DNA of 64,000 nucleotides, from assembly GCA_020832305.1 (NCBI GenBank), contig JAFIEV010000046.1, forward strand, positions 1 to 64,000, in the 5' to 3' direction. A program made the position numbers and the translations under genes. This stretch comes from Cyclobacteriaceae bacterium. GTDB lineage: Bacteria; Bacteroidota; Bacteroidia; Cytophagales; Cyclobacteriaceae. The notes under the pieces were generated by a model, which was given only the letters and a program-made list of their open reading frames with translations, was not told the origin of the DNA and did not search any database. This document shows, piece after piece, positions 18,448-26,878 of the stretch; the first letter of the stretch is position 1; each line of letters starts with the position of its first letter.

Positions 18448-20211
18448 ATGAGAAACTTGCCCTTTTCGTTGTTAATGTTATTGCCATTCACAACTACTTT
18501 TTTCCAAAGCTGCACTTCACCTGAACCTGACAGACCCAATGTTATTTTGATTATAACTGATGACCAGGGATATGGAGATTTGGGTTTTACAGGAAACCCT
18601 CATGTCAAAACACCGGTGCTGGACGAAATGGCGCAAAGGAGTATCCGGCTCAATCGGTTTTATGTATCTCCGGTATGCGCACCTACCCGTTCTTCACTGA
18701 TGACCGGAAGATATTCTTTAAGAACCGGCGTACGTGATACCTACAACGGTGGCGCTACTATGGCTACTGAAGAGATAACCATAGCCGAAATGCTCAAAGG
18801 AGCAGGCTATACCACAGGGATGTTTGGCAAATGGCACCTCGGTGATAATTATCCCTTCCGTCCGGGGGACCAGGGATTTGATGAATCGCTTATACATCTG
18901 GCAGGAGGCATGGGTCAACCCGGTGACTTCACTACTTTCTTCAGAAACGACAGCAGTTATTTCGATCCCATACTTTGGTATAACGGAGATCAGAAAGAAT
19001 ACACGGGCTATTGTTCGGATATTTTCACAGATGAGGCCATTCGCTTTATAGGGGAGAACCATAAACAGCCATTTTTTTGCTATCTGTCTTTTAACGCACC
19101 ACATACACCTTTACAGCTGCCACAGCAATATTATGATATGTACCGCGATATCGACCCTTCAGCGGGATTTAATGCAGATGGACGACCTTTTCCTGAAATG
19201 AACGAAAATGATAAAGAAGATGCCCGTAAAGTCTATGGAATGGTAAGCAATATCGATGACAATGTGGGCCGGATTTATCAAAAGCTGGATGAACTGGGCA
19301 TACGGGATAATACGATACTCATTTTTATGACAGATAATGGGCCGCAACAGAGAAGGTACAATGGCGGTATGCGGGGTTTGAAAGGGACGGTTTTTAAAGG
19401 AGGAATCAGGGTGCCCTTTTTTCTGCATTATCCTAACATGCAACTTGAAAACAAGGATATTGATGTACCTGCCGCCCATATTGATATATTGCCTACCCTG
19501 GCTGATATTTGTAATGCAACCCTACCCGCTGACCGGAAAATAGACGGCAAAAGTCTGTTGCCGGTTTTTCAGGGCAACGAATCGGATGACTGGAATCAGA
19601 GATCTTTGTTTTTTTACTGGACCCGTCGTTTTCCGGAGTTGTACAACAATATAGCGGTTCAGAAAGGGTCCCATAAACTGGTAGGTCAAACCCATGCAGG
19701 TGCCATGATAGAAAATTTTCAGCTGTATGATATTCAGGAAGATCCTTATGAGCAAATCAATCTGGTCGCCCAAAAGCAAGGGTTAGCATCAGACCTGAAA
19801 AAGGAAATGGATGATATCTTTTATGAGCTCATTCAATCAGAGCATCTTCTTGGGTCTCAGCATATCATTATTGGCAGTGAATTTGAAAATCCTGTGTACC
19901 TTAACCGCAACGATGCCGGGGGTGACCGCGGTGTCTGGAGACAGGAAGAAGTATATGGTAAGTGGGATGTTGAAATAAGGGAAGGGCGATATGATGTGCA
20001 ACTTAAGTTTATAAATCCTTTACAAACAAGGGGCAGAATTATGCTGGAATGCAATGGGTTGATTCAGCAAGTGCCAAACGAGATAACAGATACGGATTTA
20101 CTGGAAATGAAAAATATGTATTTCCCGGATTTGCAAGGTCCGTTGGTGCCATTTTACGAAACCGAAGGCCGGAGAATATTGCCACTTTGGGTCGGGTTCA
20201 GAAGGCTGTAA
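18448..20211 (+). CDS. Sulfatase (family S1, arylsulfatase-like) lipoprotein
   Basis: The frame is open from 18340, but 18360-18387 is a terminator. The ATG at 18448 gives MRNLPFSLLMLLPFTTTFFQ followed by SC, a lipoprotein signal, and a 587-aa protein. RPNVILIITDDQGYGDLGF holds the metal-binding Asp pair, CAPTR (Cys77) the formylglycine site, GKWHLG the conserved Lys/His, and FMTDNGPQ the distal Asp/Asn metal ligands. An extra C-terminal beta-rich domain of about 110 residues follows the usual sulfatase end. It probably desulfates a carbohydrate together with the sulfatase at 14989. Substrate not inferable. Confidence 0.9.
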   Translation: MRNLPFSLLMLLPFTTTFFQSCTSPEPDRPNVILIITDDQGYGDLGFTGNPHVKTPVLDEMAQRSIRLNRFYVSPVCAPTRSSLMTGRYSLRTGVRDTYNGGATMATEEITIAEMLKGAGYTTGMFGKWHLGDNYPFRPGDQGFDESLIHLAGGMGQPGDFTTFFRNDSSYFDPILWYNGDQKEYTGYCSDIFTDEAIRFIGENHKQPFFCYLSFNAPHTPLQLPQQYYDMYRDIDPSAGFNADGRPFPEMNENDKEDARKVYGMVSNIDDNVGRIYQKLDELGIRDNTILIFMTDNGPQQRRYNGGMRGLKGTVFKGGIRVPFFLHYPNMQLENKDIDVPAAHIDILPTLADICNATLPADRKIDGKSLLPVFQGNESDDWNQRSLFFYWTRRFPELYNNIAVQKGSHKLVGQTHAGAMIENFQLYDIQEDPYEQINLVAQKQGLASDLKKEMDDIFYELIQSEHLLGSQHIIIGSEFENPVYLNRNDAGGDRGVWRQEEVYGKWDVEIREGRYDVQLKFINPLQTRGRIMLECNGLIQQVPNEITDTDLLEMKNMYFPDLQGPLVPFYETEGRRILPLWVGFRRL

Positions 20212-20354
20212 GCCCATTGGGATCGGTGTGCAGGTAAGATTCATTGGCATTAGAACAGTCATCACCTCCAATTATAAAAAGCAGGGCTTGAAACCCGATC
20301 CAAAATCAAGTACCGTTAGCGCACTTGTGCCTTCATTACTTAAAAATCAAATAT

Positions 20355-20378
20355 CGTCCTCGTTTTAAAACGAGGACG
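20355..20378. repeat. Perfect 24-nt palindrome
   Basis: CGTCCTCGTTTT followed by its exact reverse complement AAAACGAGGACG. A close relative with CGCCCTCGTTT arms is at 21750-21772, so the two form a repeat pair flanking this gene-poor region. Confidence 0.6.
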
Positions 20379-20912
20379 CAAGCCAATACAATAAACATGA
20401 AATTGTTTTTTCAATGCTGTTAAGCAGCGTTTATAACGCGGTCAGTCACCACGAAAACCTTCTCTAATGTATGATTAAGACGCTTTGAGCTACGAATCCC
20501 TTTTTGCTATGCTCACGGGAAGCTACGACCTTTTGTTATGGGGGCGGTCGGTACATAAGTCACGCATGAGCTGGCATAGGTTATGTATTGCTTTTTTAAA
20601 AATGGCAAACCGGTCCAACAGGCTTTCTTTAGACAGATGCCGGAATCCGTAGGATTCCCATTTCTATAGCAGATAAGTCGATATATATCGACCCTGAAGT
20701 GGTTGCTTTTCAAAACGGTGCGGGGACATATTTACCAAAAATTTTAACGGTTACGATTACAATGTTTCATCCTGATTTATATAACATCGAATCCTCCCTT
20801 GTTAAATGACTATTCGACCCTGTCGGGGTCGATTACTCCTTAATAACATTCTTCTATAGACATATGATCCCTTCGGGATCGGGGATACAGGCATCTTTGA
20901 AATACCTCCCAA

Positions 20913-21012
20913 GCTAGCGCACGCGTGCCGTGTGTGCTTTATTCGCTACAAACACATTGAATATCAACGACATAAAACATAAAGTGTACAGTGTCACATG
21001 GGACACGTGCCA
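20913..21012. repeat. Dispersed ~100-bp repeat, copy 1
   Basis: Starts GCTAGCGCACGCGTGCCG, continues TGTGTGCTTTATT and TGAATATCAACGACATA, and ends near GGACACGTGCC. The same order of blocks recurs at 31612-31710 with substitutions and a small indel. Isolated GCACGCGTGCC cores also occur at 31307-31322 and 31581-31592. No open frame is shared, suggesting a noncoding mobile or structural element. Confidence 0.6.
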
Positions 21013-21217
21013 AGTGTTAACCTTTCACCACATTCGGCCTCAGCGAAACAAAAAGCCATTTCAATTACGTCGTCCTATAAGGTTTCAAAAATCCTTATAG
21101 GTCTTTAGCGTTACCCACCATCCTTCCCCCTTATTGGTTTTTTTCCACCAACAATCTTAGAGAGGAAGAATCTGAAAAATAACCGACAGGGTTTGAAGTT
21201 TATACTTTTTACCATCT

Positions 21218-21390
21218 AAGCGCTGTAGGCGCGGCATCTTTGTAGAAAAAAAGTCATTTACAGGGATGAGCGCCGTAGGTGCGAAACTATGTTTTTTATT
21301 AGTAGTCATGTAAAAGGTGTCGCCCCTACGGGACTCAACATACTGCTTATCAGATATTTCTACAAAGATTTCATCCCTACGGGATCGGGG
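21218..21390. repeat. Nested inverted-repeat element with CCCTACGGG / CCGTAGG motifs
   Basis: An outer pair (GCGCTGTAGGCGCGGCATC...TTTGTAGAAA near 21218-21249 against TTTCTACAAAG...CCCTACGGGA near 21356-21384) encloses an inner pair (GCGCCGTAGGTGCG near 21270 against GTCGCCCCTACGGGAC near 21318). This reads as two related repeat units in opposite orientation. It is noncoding. Confidence 0.5.
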
Positions 21391-21749
21391 TTACAGGCAC
21401 TAAAGTAATCCTTCTGATTTAAAGTCAACAGAAACATAATATTAGACGCATTTCAAGACTTATCGCATTTTGATAAAGCCAGATTGGTGGAGTGATATTA
21501 GCACAACAAGTAATTTTGTCTCATTTAAGGCGCATCTTCGCGTACGCTCTGCCATTTGTAATTTTAGTTTTACCTCAATTTGCTGCATGATCATGGAGTT
21601 TTTTTCAAAGACGACCCCATGAGAATACCTGGCGGGGATATCATCAAAGGCTTTAAATAATGAAATGCGGCATTGTTGTTTATGGTTCCCGTGATAAACG
21701 CTTTTTATCATTTTTCACAAAAGACTTATTGTATATACATGCTGGCCTC

Positions 21750-21772
21750 CGCCCTCGTTTCAAACGAGGGCG
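21750..21772. repeat. Perfect 23-nt palindrome
   Basis: CGCCCTCGTTT, a central C, then AAACGAGGGCG. It belongs to the same family as 20355-20378 and lies about 135 bp beyond the stop of the minus-strand gene ending at 21908. Confidence 0.6.
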
Positions 21773-21907
21773 ATTTTGGGACGATTTTGCCCGTCGGGTC
21801 GAGCAATTTTGAGTTAGTGACAGCTTGAGGTATATTGTATGCAACCGATAGCTATTAATATGCTTTGCCACCTTGTCTCTGTCACAACTGAGGCATTTTC
21901 ACCAGGC

Positions 21908-24577
21908 CTACTTATACACCTCATGCTCCGGATTGCCACCGGAAATCAGGTAGGCCATCAAATCTTTTAACTCTTCGGGGTTAAGTGGATTGATCAATCC
22001 GGGCATCATCAGAGATATTTCGGAGAGACTTCTGCCTTGCACATCTTTTTTGGAAACGGCCCTGAGGGTGAGTGGGTCAAATGGATTTTGTGATATATAA
22101 TAGCTGGATTTGTCTTCATGACTTAGTTTTCCAATCACCGAAGAACCGTCTTTCATTCTGAATATGGTTGCAGCATATTGATCGCTGATGGCTTTGTTGG
22201 GTTCAATGATGGCTTCCAGGATATCGGTAACGGAGAACCTGTTGCCCAGCTGCGATAAATCAGGGCCCACTATGCCTCCATTGCCCTGCATGATATGGCA
22301 AGACAAGCAATGCGTCGCGGCATACATGGCCTTGCCTTTGATCAGGTTTCTGCCTTTTAAATTTTCCAGTAGCGGAAGTGCATCTTCCACTTTCCAGTTT
22401 CTGGCCGGTCCCTGAGGTTTCATGATGGAAGTTTTCAGTTCATTACCTGTATTGCTTAATCGTTCAGCGCCAGAAAGGAGATTGTAGCGTTCGAATTCAT
22501 TTGGATCTACCTTTTCGAGGGCCATTTTACGTGCTTTGTCGACAAAGCCAATGTAACTGCGCCCGCCTTTGTATTCAAATGCACGATCAAACCATTTGAA
22601 ATAGTTTTCTCTCAGCGTTTCTGTCCATCCAGATGCTGACCTCGCCAGCACAGTAGCCAGAAAAGTTTGCTGCAAAGGCGGAACCTTATTGAGCATGCCT
22701 GCAAGATCAAGACCATATTCCGGATTGCGAAAGATTAAATCCGAAGATGAGATCAGTGATTTTTGATAATCAGGATCATCTGAAGCGCTTTGCAGCAAGT
22801 GGATGGTTTTTTCAACAGCTTCAGGGGCTTCAATATACACGAGAACTTTACTTAAAAGACGGTCTAAGCTCTGATTTTCTGAAGGGTAATGGGGATTCAG
22901 ATAAGTGGCCAGCCTGCCGGAGATTTCGCCTTTTGGCGCCCCATGCCGAAAAAGATTAACTTCTATGGACCTTACCAGGTTGTTCTGTTCTGTAATGCTC
23001 AGTTTTGAAAAGTCTGTAGCCATTAATGCCTCTAAAATGCTGTGTTGATGATCGGGCTTAGCATGCCTCGAAAGTGCCAGCATGGCCTGTATTCTTGTTA
23101 CATCATCCGTTTCATCCAAACCTCTTTTTAGCCAAAGCTCAAAAGGCAGATGTTCCAGTGCCACCCTGGCTGCATATCGTACATAGCGGTCATGGCTGTT
23201 GAGGTGCGACCAGATAAAATCAAGGGATTCGGCTTTTGACTTTCCATTGTGCAAGGCTTCAAGTTCTCTGCGAATTTGATGCTCACGAGGTAATACAGGA
23301 GGGGATGGTTTTTCGATTAATTTTGATTTTTTCTCTTTGCCGCCATAATATATTCTGTAGACATCAGAAACCAGGTTCCTTCCTCCGGTAACAAAATACA
23401 TAGCACCATCGGGCCCTATGGCGCCATCGGTTAATGGCAGTGGGGAACCCGAAAGAAATTCCTCAGCAGTGGCAGCATATGAGGCACCTGAGGCCTCCAG
23501 GAAAACCGAATAGATGATGCCAAAGCTCCAGTCAAAGGCAAACATAGCCTGGCGGTATTTTTCCGGGAAATTAGTTTCGGTTCCAAACATAACATTGGTG
23601 GGTGAACCCGGACCTATGTTCAATATTGCCGGCAGGTTATCGCTGTATTCAGGTGACCATTTTTGATTTCCCGTTCTCCACCCAAATTCACTGCCGCTGG
23701 TTACATGGCAGATTCGGGTAGGGCGGTACCAGGGTGTACCTATGTCCCATTCCATATCTGAGTCATAGGTAAACAAATCTCCGGCTTCATTAAAGGCGAT
23801 GTCAAAAGCATTGCGAAAGCCTGCGCTGACGAGTTCCCAGTGTTTGCCTTCAGGGTCTGTTCTGGCGATCCAGCCTCCAGGAGGTAAGCGGTCAGTGGCA
23901 TGGCCGCGGGGGTCCTTGATGTCAGGCAGCAGGTTATCTTCAGCCCAGACCTTGGGTAAGCGGTAGACATCCATTTCAGGGACATCTACATAATTGCCTG
24001 CCACCATGTACATCCATTGTTTATCCGGCGAAAGCACTATGCTGTGCGGACCATGTTCTCCATTTCCTCCATCAAAAGCGCGTATCAGGGTCACTTTGTC
24101 ATATTGATCATCGCCATTGCTGTCCTCGATGCGGTAGAGTCCGTTGCTTTTGTCAAAATATTGTCTTCCATGGTGGTTGACCATCACATACAGGCTGTTG
24201 AACGCATATAAAAGACCCTGGGCAAAACCCATACCGAGTTTATCCTCTTCAGGGTTTCCCACTTTTAGTTTTTCAACTGCAGGGTTGAGATCTTCTGATC
24301 CAATGGGCGGGACATCAAGGCGGTATAGTGCGCCAAACTGATCAGAGGCAATCATTCGACCTTTATCATCAAAGGTAATGGCGACCCATGAACCATGGCC
24401 ATTATCGCGGGGGCTGTAAAGGTGTTCCACTGTAAAGCCGGGCGGAATGTTAAGCTTTGCGATTTTTGGATTGAGGTTATTATTTTTTTCTGTAGCCGAG
24501 GTACAGGACTGAATATAGAGTAAGGCCGTGGCAATGAAGATTGCATTAAAAGACCTGAGAATATTTTTCAATGGCAT
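21908..24577 (-). CDS. Beta-propeller (sorbosone-dehydrogenase-like), HEAT and heme-binding lipoprotein, planctomycete type
   Basis: This 889-aa protein has a signal sequence ending ALLYIQSC (lipobox). Residues ~40-410 form a glucose/sorbosone-dehydrogenase-type beta-propeller (FTVEHLYSPRDNGHGSW; NGLYRIEDSNGDDQYD; GEHGPHSI). A helical HEAT-like middle follows. The C-terminal domain carries one c-type heme site, CLSCH (Cys757-His761), inside the pattern GKAMYAATHCLSCH...GGIVGPDLSQ...NKAISDQYA that defines the planctomycete-type heme-binding domain. It probably oxidises a sugar-like substrate and passes electrons through the heme. The DUF1501 and DUF1553 genes upstream on the same strand are commonly linked to such proteins. 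Confidence 0.85.
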   Translation of the reverse strand: MPLKNILRSFNAIFIATALLYIQSCTSATEKNNNLNPKIAKLNIPPGFTVEHLYSPRDNGHGSWVAITFDDKGRMIASDQFGALYRLDVPPIGSEDLNPAVEKLKVGNPEEDKLGMGFAQGLLYAFNSLYVMVNHHGRQYFDKSNGLYRIEDSNGDDQYDKVTLIRAFDGGNGEHGPHSIVLSPDKQWMYMVAGNYVDVPEMDVYRLPKVWAEDNLLPDIKDPRGHATDRLPPGGWIARTDPEGKHWELVSAGFRNAFDIAFNEAGDLFTYDSDMEWDIGTPWYRPTRICHVTSGSEFGWRTGNQKWSPEYSDNLPAILNIGPGSPTNVMFGTETNFPEKYRQAMFAFDWSFGIIYSVFLEASGASYAATAEEFLSGSPLPLTDGAIGPDGAMYFVTGGRNLVSDVYRIYYGGKEKKSKLIEKPSPPVLPREHQIRRELEALHNGKSKAESLDFIWSHLNSHDRYVRYAARVALEHLPFELWLKRGLDETDDVTRIQAMLALSRHAKPDHQHSILEALMATDFSKLSITEQNNLVRSIEVNLFRHGAPKGEISGRLATYLNPHYPSENQSLDRLLSKVLVYIEAPEAVEKTIHLLQSASDDPDYQKSLISSSDLIFRNPEYGLDLAGMLNKVPPLQQTFLATVLARSASGWTETLRENYFKWFDRAFEYKGGRSYIGFVDKARKMALEKVDPNEFERYNLLSGAERLSNTGNELKTSIMKPQGPARNWKVEDALPLLENLKGRNLIKGKAMYAATHCLSCHIMQGNGGIVGPDLSQLGNRFSVTDILEAIIEPNKAISDQYAATIFRMKDGSSVIGKLSHEDKSSYYISQNPFDPLTLRAVSKKDVQGRSLSEISLMMPGLINPLNPEELKDLMAYLISGGNPEHEVYK

Positions 24578-25166
24578 ATGGTAATGCGGTATATTTTTTT
24601 ACTAGCTATGACCTTTTTGTTTGAAATTAACCCAAGAGGGTTTGTCAGCCTCAAAGGGTTTTATTTCTTTTTAAATAAGACATTTAGACTGTTGCACATA
24701 ATACGTTATAAGTATTGAAATGACTAGTGGCAGGGCTGAATATGTGTGGTGATTATCGAAAATTTTTATTCAAACTTTGTAGATACTATTCAATAGGATG
24801 AGGTGAGGAATGTCGGGTAGCTTGAAACAAAACAAAATGATGGATAGCTAATTTTTCCAGCGTTCTGCACTTTTGGAAAGGTTACAATATTAAGAGGCAT
24901 GAAAAACCAGCCTTTTTATGAAAGAGGGCTGGACTTAACTGTCTTCCCTCCCTTTTAAGTGGGGACCTGTCCCGTCCAAAGGGATTGCCACAAAAATCGC
25001 TGTTTATTATTTTAGGTAAAGGAAAATTGAACGGTGCGATTTTTTCGCGATGACGGCACAATAAGATCGTAGCAGGGACGCAAGAGAACAAATCCCGTTT
25101 CGCTACACTTACAGGAAGCTCAACAACTCATCATTCATATCTACCCACGCCTTCTTTACCCTTCCC

Positions 25167-25192
25167 CTTGTTGGTGTTTTTCCACCAACAAG
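25167..25192. repeat. TTGTTGGTG-type hairpin
   Basis: CTTGTTGGTG (25167-25176) and CACCAACAAG (25183-25192) are perfect 10-bp arms around TTTTTC. The same element in reverse orientation is at 31780-31797, and a decayed copy is at 21131-21154. Confidence 0.6.
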
Positions 25193-25203
25193 CATATATA
25201 TGT

Positions 25204-25389
25204 CCTTCTAGCTTCGAACTTCAAGCTTCGAACTCAATACATGGGGGCTGTTGTCGGAGAAAACTCCTCCAACAGGGAGGGAAAGGAATAATCTTTTCAT
25301 ACCCCAAGAGCAATCCTTCTAGCTTCCAGCTTCGCGCTTCGAACTCAATATATGGGGGCGATTGTCGGAGAAAACTCCTCCAACAGGGA
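25204..25389. repeat. Imperfect 75-bp direct repeat pair
   Basis: Units at 25204-25278 and 25315-25389 share CCTTCTAGCTTC, CTTCGAACTCAATA, ATGGGGGC and TTGTCGGAGAAAACTCCTCC then AACAGGGA, with a 111-bp period. The shared TTGTCGGAGAAAACTCC part is a relative of the GTTGTTGGAG hairpin at 31063. Confidence 0.65.
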
Positions 25390-25400
25390 AGTACACCGGG

Positions 25401-25430
25401 CTACGAGCTCTCAGCTACGAGCTACGAGCT
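25401..25430. repeat. CTACGAGCT microrepeat at the DUF1501 3' end
   Basis: CTACGAGCT occurs three times with small changes (25401-25409, 25415-25423, 25422-25430). The last codons and stop of the DUF1501 gene (TAG ending at 25422) lie within it, so the present C-terminus was partly shaped by the repeat. Confidence 0.5.
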
Positions 25431-26867
25431 AAAATGACTCAACAACTCCAATTCCGCTACACCCTTACCATCAGGGGTTGTATAAAATGGCCTTTTTTCA
25501 ATGTCATAATGTGTTTCGGGATCGATGCCCAGGGCATGATAAATGGTTTGGTGTATACTGTCTATTTTAATGGGCTTTTCTATGGTTTTGCAAGGCCTTT
25601 CATCTGCAGTCTTGCCATATACATATCCTCTTTTTATCCCACCGCCAAACATCAGTATAGAGCAACCATCGGTAAAATGACGGTGCATGCCATAGTGCTT
25701 CATATCATCAATGATATCAGGCACCTCCACCTGGTCCTTTACTTTCAATTCGGGTCTGCCTTCGGTGAGCATATCCCGGCTAAACTCAGAGGCCACAATT
25801 ACCATGGTTCTGTCGAGCCGCCCGCTCTGATCCAGGTCTTTGATCAATTGCGCAATCGGTGCATCGATGAGCTTTTTCATGTCCACCAGCCGGGTATGAC
25901 CATTTTCATGGGTGTCCCAACCCATAAAAGGCTCATATTCTGTGGTAACCGTGATGAATCTGGCTCCCTGTTCTGTAAGCCTTTTGGCCAACAGGCAGCC
26001 AAGACCGAATTTGCCGGTATTATAGATATTATAGCTTTCTTCCGGTTCGAGGCTCAGGTCAAAAGCTTTGGCCTCGGGTGAGTTGAGCAAAATATAAGCC
26101 TGCTCCATTGATCTCTTGAGCGATTCCTTTTGATAATCACTGCCAAATTCACCCATAGCGCTTTCACTAATAAGTTGCTCATACAGCTTATTTCTGGCTT
26201 CGAATCGCTGTGGCGTCATTCCTTTGGGGGGTCTCACGCTATCGAGGCCTGTAGTGGGATCAGGGATCAGAAAAGGACCATATTCACTGCCTAGAAAACC
26301 AGCGCTGTGAAATGCCTTCAACTCTTCACCTTCACCAACAGAAAAGCGCTGACCTATATTGATAAAAGCGGGAATGGCCGGATTCAGTTGTCCGAGTTCT
26401 TTGGCAATCCACGACCCGATATGCGGCACCAAAACCGATTGTGGCGGTTCATAACAGGTATGCCAGTGATACTGGTGACGGGTGTGCAGAATGTGACCCA
26501 GGTCAGCGGCAACATAAGACCGGATAAGGGTGCCCTTGTCCATAATTTGGCCAATGGCTTCCAGTCCTTCCGAAAAATATATACCATCGAGCGCGGTCGG
26601 CACGGAAGGAAAGGTGCTCAGTACCTCTGCCGACTCCATCCCTTTGCGATAGGGAGTGTACTTTTTGGGGTCAAAGGTTTCTGTATGTGCCATCCCCCCT
26701 GCCATATAAAGCAATATCACCGTATCTGCCGAAGAGCTATTGGTTTTTCCACGCTGACAGGAAGTCAAAAGACCCGTCGTAGGTCCGCCAAGCGCCATGG
26801 TTGCGGCCACCGCTGCTCCGGTTTTTTTTATAAAGTCTCTTCTTTTGATATTGTAGTTCATCATCAA
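25422..26867 (-). CDS. DUF1501 domain protein (sulfatase-like fold, Tat signal)
   Basis: This 481-aa protein has a twin-arginine signal (IKRRDFIKKTGAAVAATMAL, then a cysteine in TSCQ), so it is exported folded and possibly lipidated. The body matches DUF1501 (DTVILLYMAGGMAHTETFDPK; HQYHWHTC; ITVTTEYEPFMGWDTHENG; IVASEFSRD; HFTDGCSILMFGGGIKRG), a family related to alkaline phosphatase/sulfatase folds. Its biochemical role is not settled. Its start lies 12 bp downstream of the DUF1553 gene's stop, so the two are almost certainly co-transcribed. Confidence 0.88.
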   Translation of the reverse strand: MMMNYNIKRRDFIKKTGAAVAATMALGGPTTGLLTSCQRGKTNSSSADTVILLYMAGGMAHTETFDPKKYTPYRKGMESAEVLSTFPSVPTALDGIYFSEGLEAIGQIMDKGTLIRSYVAADLGHILHTRHQYHWHTCYEPPQSVLVPHIGSWIAKELGQLNPAIPAFINIGQRFSVGEGEELKAFHSAGFLGSEYGPFLIPDPTTGLDSVRPPKGMTPQRFEARNKLYEQLISESAMGEFGSDYQKESLKRSMEQAYILLNSPEAKAFDLSLEPEESYNIYNTGKFGLGCLLAKRLTEQGARFITVTTEYEPFMGWDTHENGHTRLVDMKKLIDAPIAQLIKDLDQSGRLDRTMVIVASEFSRDMLTEGRPELKVKDQVEVPDIIDDMKHYGMHRHFTDGCSILMFGGGIKRGYVYGKTADERPCKTIEKPIKIDSIHQTIYHALGIDPETHYDIEKRPFYTTPDGKGVAELELLSHFSS

Positions 26868-26878
26868 AATATCAAATG

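Larger units (their letters stand above)
20212..21907. other. Gene-poor, repeat-rich intergenic region
   Basis: About 1.7 kb between convergent genes has no credible coding sequence. It is packed with short palindromes and fragments of repeats: GGGCTTGAAACCC (~20284), the palindromes at 20355 and 21750, the 100-bp element at 20913, CCTATAAGG arms (~21064-21099), a TTATTGG...CCACCAACAA hairpin (21131-21154), and paired GCGCTGTAGGCGC / CCCTACGGGA motifs (21218-21390). Confidence 0.6.
24578..25421. other. Repeat-rich intergenic region
   Basis: This 844-bp gap between two minus-strand genes has no credible coding sequence. It contains a CTTGTTGGTG hairpin (25167-25192), a tandem 75-bp direct repeat (25204-25278 and 25315-25389) and a CTACGAGCT microrepeat at the very end. 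The segment near 25090-25120 (AATCCCGTTTCGCTAC...CAGGAAGCTC) resembles 20489-20525. Confidence 0.5.

Noticed and set aside
25362-26081. 239-codon plus-strand frame
   Set aside because: Antisense to the DUF1501 gene and its start lies in repeats; no recognisable domain.
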